A stretch of 7,616 bases of DNA. Origin: Pirellulaceae bacterium (lineage in GTDB: Bacteria; Planctomycetota; Planctomycetia; Pirellulales; Pirellulaceae). The position numbers and the translations under genes are program-made. The stretch covers positions 1 to 7,616 of the forward strand of contig JASLRF010000612.1 of NCBI GenBank assembly GCA_030744095.1, read 5' to 3'. The notes beneath the pieces were generated by a model. That model had not been told where the DNA came from. It did not search any database and was given only the letters and a program-made list of their open reading frames with translations. This document shows, piece after piece, positions 5,487 to 7,616 of this stretch; position 1 is the stretch's first letter, and each line of letters opens with the position of its first letter.

Positions 5487-6032
5487 ATGAGCGAGCCGTT
5501 TTATTTTGACGAACTGACTGTCGGTGATTGCTGGGAGAGCCGCAGCCGCACGATTACCGAGACGGACGTCGTCAGTTTTGCGGGTATGACGGGCGATTAC
5601 GATCCGCTTCATGTTGATCACGAATTTGCAAAGCAGACACCGTATGGCCGTCCCATTGCACACGGATTGCTCGGCTTGTCCCTCTTGGCTGGTCTCAGCA
5701 GTACGGCCCCGGCGATGCAAACCAAGGCGTTCTTGGGAATTGGCCAATGGAAATTCTTGCGGCCGCTGTTCATCGGCGACACCGTGCGCGTCAAAACGGA
5801 AGTTATCGATTTGAATTCAAAGAACCGCCGACAAGGACGCGTCACGTGGCGCCGGCAGTTAGTGAATCAGGCGGACGAAATAATCCAGCAGGGCGAATTT
5901 GAGACGATCGTCGCTTGCAGGTCCCTGCGAGTGCGACGCGATGACGGTAGAGTGGGTGACGTCGCCAGTCACGAGACGAAGGCGTCCGCTCAGAACAGTT
6001 CGACGACAGACGAGCAACGCAAGTCTGCGTAA
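5487..6032 (+). CDS. MaoC-like hotdog-fold dehydratase (enoyl-CoA hydratase family)
   Basis: A 181-residue single-hotdog protein of the MaoC/(R)-specific enoyl-CoA hydratase family, cytoplasmic. The hydratase signature is clear: F-A-G-M-T-G-D-Y-D-P-L-H (31-42) carries the catalytic Asp37 and His42, and GRPIAHGLLGLSLLAGL (54-70) is the conserved helix-capping stretch after it. IGQWKFLRPLFIGDTVRVKTEV (85-106) is the standard central strand pair. The family hydrates trans-2-enoyl thioesters to (R)-3-hydroxyacyl thioesters or runs the reverse dehydration; some members have other acyl or even non-acyl substrates. The C-terminal 30 or so residues (about 150-181) are hydrophilic, rich in Ser/Arg/Asp, and lie outside the fold. 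ATG 5487 is chosen because AGGGAG (5473-5478) precedes it at eight bases and the domain begins right after; an in-frame TTG at 5436 has no such support. An SDR gene follows 89 bases later. Confidence 0.9.
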   Translation: MSEPFYFDELTVGDCWESRSRTITETDVVSFAGMTGDYDPLHVDHEFAKQTPYGRPIAHGLLGLSLLAGLSSTAPAMQTKAFLGIGQWKFLRPLFIGDTVRVKTEVIDLNSKNRRQGRVTWRRQLVNQADEIIQQGEFETIVACRSLRVRRDDGRVGDVASHETKASAQNSSTTDEQRKSA

Positions 6033-6121
6033 GCGGCGCGGTCAGCCGAATCGAGCGTATCGCTTCGCAATCTAGCTCCGACACGTACTTCCGCGGCGAC
6101 ATCGGACACGCAGGAACGCGC

Positions 6122-6928
6122 ATGAACACAATACAAGAACCAACTGTCAGTTCCTTGTTCAACCTGTCAGGTAAGCGGACCCTGATTACGGGTGCCAGCG
6201 GGTATTTGGGTTCGGCCATGGCGCGTGCCTTGGCGGAGGCCGGTGCCGTGGTTGTCACGGCCAGCCGCGATGTCGAGCGGGCGCGCCAGTCGGCGTCCAG
6301 TCTGCCTGCTGTCTCGAGCGGCGCGCACGTTGGCATCGAACTGAATCAATTGGACGTCGCATCGCTGGAAGCTGGTTTTCAAGATGCCATCGACCAGGTT
6401 GGCGGGATCGACATTGTTGTCAACAACGGTCAATCAGGGCCTCCGAATGACTTGACTGATGTTACGCCACAGCAGTTTCAACAGCAGTTGGCCAACGCCG
6501 CTGGTTACTTTCATCTGGCACGACTTCTCCGCAATCACGTTGTAGAGCGCCAGGCAGCGGGTGCCGTGATCATGATCGGCTCGATGTACGGCGTGGTCGG
6601 GTCGTACCCAGACGCCTACAAATCGATTTGCTCTGCCAGCCCCGTCGCATATCACGCGCTAAAGGGTGGCGTGATTCACATGACGCGACATTTGGCAGTC
6701 TACTGGGCACCCGACAAGGTGCGCGTGAATTGCCTTTCGCCTGGTGCCTTTCCAAACCCGGCCAAAGTTCCAGCCGGACTGGAAGATCGACTGATCGAAA
6801 AATGTCCTCAACATCGCATGGGGCAACCGCACGAATTGAAAGGCGCCGTGGTGTTTCTTGCCAGCGAGGCGAGCAGCTATATGACCGGTCAGAACTTAAT
6901 TATCGACGGCGGCTGGACCGCCTGGTGA
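6122..6928 (+). CDS. Short-chain dehydrogenase/reductase (SDR), substrate unknown
   Basis: A 268-residue classical SDR with a Rossmann fold, cytoplasmic. Cofactor site: T23-G24-A25-S26-G27-Y28-L29-G30. ASRD (47-50) at the end of the second strand, with Arg49, leans towards NADP(H). The usual NNAG is NNGQ (101-104). Catalytic Ser154 (IGSMYG), Tyr177 and Lys181 (Y-H-A-L-K) are all present, followed by RVNCLSPGAF (201-210) and the C-terminal GQNLIIDGGW (256-265). Ser and Tyr are 23 residues apart instead of about 13, because of an insert PDAYKSICSASPV (163-175). From memory this resembles SDRs of surface-sugar or flagellin-modification loci (PtmA type) as well as 3-oxoacyl-ACP-reductase-like proteins; sequence alone does not decide. 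ATG 6122 has AGGA at 6112-6115. The preceding MaoC-like gene may be co-transcribed, hinting at a keto/enoyl reaction pair. Confidence 0.9.
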   Translation: MNTIQEPTVSSLFNLSGKRTLITGASGYLGSAMARALAEAGAVVVTASRDVERARQSASSLPAVSSGAHVGIELNQLDVASLEAGFQDAIDQVGGIDIVVNNGQSGPPNDLTDVTPQQFQQQLANAAGYFHLARLLRNHVVERQAAGAVIMIGSMYGVVGSYPDAYKSICSASPVAYHALKGGVIHMTRHLAVYWAPDKVRVNCLSPGAFPNPAKVPAGLEDRLIEKCPQHRMGQPHELKGAVVFLASEASSYMTGQNLIIDGGWTAW

Positions 6929-6970
6929 TGGTGGGCCCAGGTTGTGGCTTGGTTATGGGCCCGGGGATGG

Positions 6971-7044
6971 GCGGGTCTCAGGTTGTGAGCGGGTCTCCCA
7001 GTTGTGAGCGGGTCGACCAGTTGTAATCGGGTCTCCTGACCCGC
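6971..7044 (-). repeat. Tandem 18-19-base repeats, about four units
   Basis: Units on the + strand are GCGGGTCTCAGGTTGTGA (6971-6988), GCGGGTCTCCCAGTTGTGA (6989-7007), GCGGGTCGACCAGTTGTAA (7008-7026), then a terminal unit TCGGGTCTCCTGACCCGC (7027-7044) that folds into a hairpin, CGGGTC-tcct-GACCCG (7028-7043). A related piece, CCAGGTTGTGG, occurs earlier at 6937-6947. The units are listed on the minus strand because a unit in the opposite orientation is seen at 7152-7170. There are no unique spacers, so it is not a CRISPR array. Confidence 0.7.
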
Positions 7045-7134
7045 TTACCGTTTCGACCGAAAGTCTCCTTCTTCTCACCCCGAATGTGGTAGGCGTTCCG
7101 CGCTTGTTTGGAGACCTACGGTCGGAATGGTGTT

Positions 7135-7170
7135 GCGGTCAGGAGACCGCACCACAACAAGGGAGACCGC
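7135..7170 (+). repeat. Oppositely oriented copies of the GGAGACC repeat, with hairpin
   Basis: GCGGTC-agga-GACCGC (7135-7150) is a perfect 6-base-pair stem with a 4-base loop, the same design as the hairpin at 7028-7043. It is followed by CCACAACAAGGGAGACCGC (7152-7170), which matches the reverse complement of the unit at 6989-7007 (TCACAACTGGGAGACCCGC) with few differences. No T tract follows, so an intrinsic terminator is not supported. Confidence 0.6.
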
Positions 7171-7260
7171 ATCCGGCGTTTCAAACGGCACGGTGACTTC
7201 GCAACGTTGACCTTCTAACCAACTCCCATGACCCTTGATACGGAAATGGGGGCACGCCGG

Positions 7261-7269
7261 TGATAGAAT
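7261..7269 (+). promoter_or_regulatory. Possible extended -10 promoter for the sulfatase gene
   Basis: TGATAGAAT fits the TG-n-TATAAT extended -10 form at all but one core base. There is no good -35 at 17 bases; a TTGATA (7235-7240) sits 23 bases from the core, too far. Transcription from here would give an untranslated leader of roughly 65 bases before TTG 7341. Suggestive only. Confidence 0.25.
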
Positions 7270-7325
7270 AAAGAAGCGTGGGTTGTCGTTTAGAGTTGAT
7301 ACTGAAGCCTATCTGAGATGGTGGG

Positions 7326-7331
7326 AAGGAG
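7326..7331 (+). promoter_or_regulatory. Ribosome binding site supporting a TTG start for the sulfatase
   Basis: AAGGAG lies nine bases before TTG 7341 and three before TTG 7335. An in-frame TGA at 7314-7316 bounds the frame, and no ATG occurs in this frame before the sulfatase domain. This makes TTG 7341 the best-supported start. Confidence 0.5.
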
Positions 7332-7340
7332 AGCTTGGTC

Positions 7341-7616
7341 TTGAGTAACTCGGTTTTCGTCTCTGTCATAACTTTCGTGTATCGATGCGCATTGATCCAC
7401 GGTTCGCAGCGTAACGTAGTCCGTGCGTTGTGTGCGTGCGTGTTGTTTAGTTTCGTTGAACCCTTGGCCGCTGCTGCCCAGCACTCCACTGATGGCGCTC
7501 GTCCCAACATCCTCTTTCTACTCACCGACGATCAGCGTTGGGATAGCGTCGCTTCATCCGGGGACGAGCTGATTCACACACCCAATCTCGACCGCATTGC
7601 CGTGCAAGGCACGCAA
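7341..7616 (+). CDS. Secreted sulfatase, N-terminal part (runs off the window)
   Basis: The first 92 residues of a type I (formylglycine) sulfatase/alkaline-phosphatase-superfamily enzyme, which hydrolyses sulfate esters, often on algal polysaccharides in marine planctomycetes. [15 protein letters not shown] (54-68) is the family's opening strand with the metal-binding Asp63-Asp64 pair, and H-T-P-N-L-D-R-I-A (about 79-87) is the next conserved block. The CxPSR/CxAxR motif whose Cys becomes formylglycine lies beyond the window. A hydrophobic stretch (about 26-42) ending PLAAAAQ (41-47) looks like a Sec signal peptide cut near A46. The start is uncertain: TTG 7341 has AAGGAG at good spacing but gives a long leader with a second hydrophobic patch ([10 protein letters not shown]), whereas TTG 7392 would give a standard signal peptide without a ribosome site. 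Confidence 0.85.
   Translation, partial: MSNSVFVSVITFVYRCALIHGSQRNVVRALCACVLFSFVEPLAAAAQHSTDGARPNILFLLTDDQRWDSVASSGDELIHTPNLDRIAVQGTQ

Larger units (their letters stand above)
6929..7340. other. Repeat-rich intergenic region between the SDR and sulfatase genes
   Basis: No gene is supported in these 412 bases. The left part (6933-7044) is G-rich, with two GGGCCC sites (6933-6938, 6957-6962) and short tandem repeats. The middle (7045-7134) has GTAGG (7089-7093) opposite CCTAC (7115-7119). The right part (7135-7170) holds repeat units on the opposite strand. Six GGTCTC or GAGACC motifs fall between about 6973 and 7167. From 7171 to 7260 I see nothing specific. A possible promoter and the ribosome site of the sulfatase gene lie at 7261-7331. 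Confidence 0.6.

Noticed and set aside
7028..7043. Hairpin as an intrinsic terminator of the SDR gene
   Set aside because: The stem is good but no T tract follows, and it is over 100 bases from the stop codon inside a repeat array.
6971..7044. Short regular repeats that might be a CRISPR array
   Set aside because: The units abut each other with no unique spacers and vary internally; no cas gene is nearby.

Overview
This window looks like a chromosomal stretch from a member of the Planctomycetota, probably near Pirellulaceae. The phylum call rests on three tandem DUF1559 proteins, each with a prepilin-type N-terminus and a C-terminal H-X9-DG motif (a family hugely expanded in planctomycetes), on a secreted sulfatase at the right edge, and on GC-rich planctomycete-style intergenic repeats. 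No rRNA, tRNA, CRISPR array, transposase or phage gene is visible. All recognised genes are on the + strand.

Layout. Positions 1-153 hold what look like broken remains of the first half of a GspF/PilC inner-membrane platform gene. The second half survives as an open frame (154-672). It is followed, with three 4-base ATGA stop/start overlaps and one 17-base overlap, by a PilV/GspI-like pseudopilin (669-1076), a GspJ-like pseudopilin (1073-1618), a GspK/PilX-like protein (1602-2054) and the first DUF1559 protein (2051-3037). After a 204-base gap with a hairpin, a palindrome and 27-base tandem repeats come two more DUF1559 paralogues (3242-4261 and 4274-5233). The right part holds a MaoC-like hotdog dehydratase (5487-6032), a short-chain dehydrogenase/reductase (6122-6928), a 412-base intergenic region rich in GGTCTCC/GGAGACC repeats on both strands, and the start of a secreted sulfatase (7341 to the edge).

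How the parts may work together. The left genes form a type II secretion/type IV pilus-like cassette: a membrane platform (GspF), minor pseudopilins (I-, J- and K-like) that would initiate or cap a pseudopilus, and three DUF1559 prepilin-like proteins that could be pilin-like subunits or displayed or exported cargo. The tight coupling suggests the first five are translated from one mRNA. ATPase, secretin, prepilin peptidase and major pseudopilin are not in the window and would lie upstream or elsewhere. The MaoC and SDR genes form a separate small group, plausibly acting on acyl-CoA/acyl-ACP or another hydroxy/keto substrate; their specificity cannot be read from sequence.

The points most worth following are the disrupted gspF in an otherwise intact cassette, the triple DUF1559 subfamily hard-wired to minor pseudopilins, alanine instead of glycine before the predicted cleavage site in several of these prepilins, and two sets of intergenic repeats. 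None of these is proven to be a new system.
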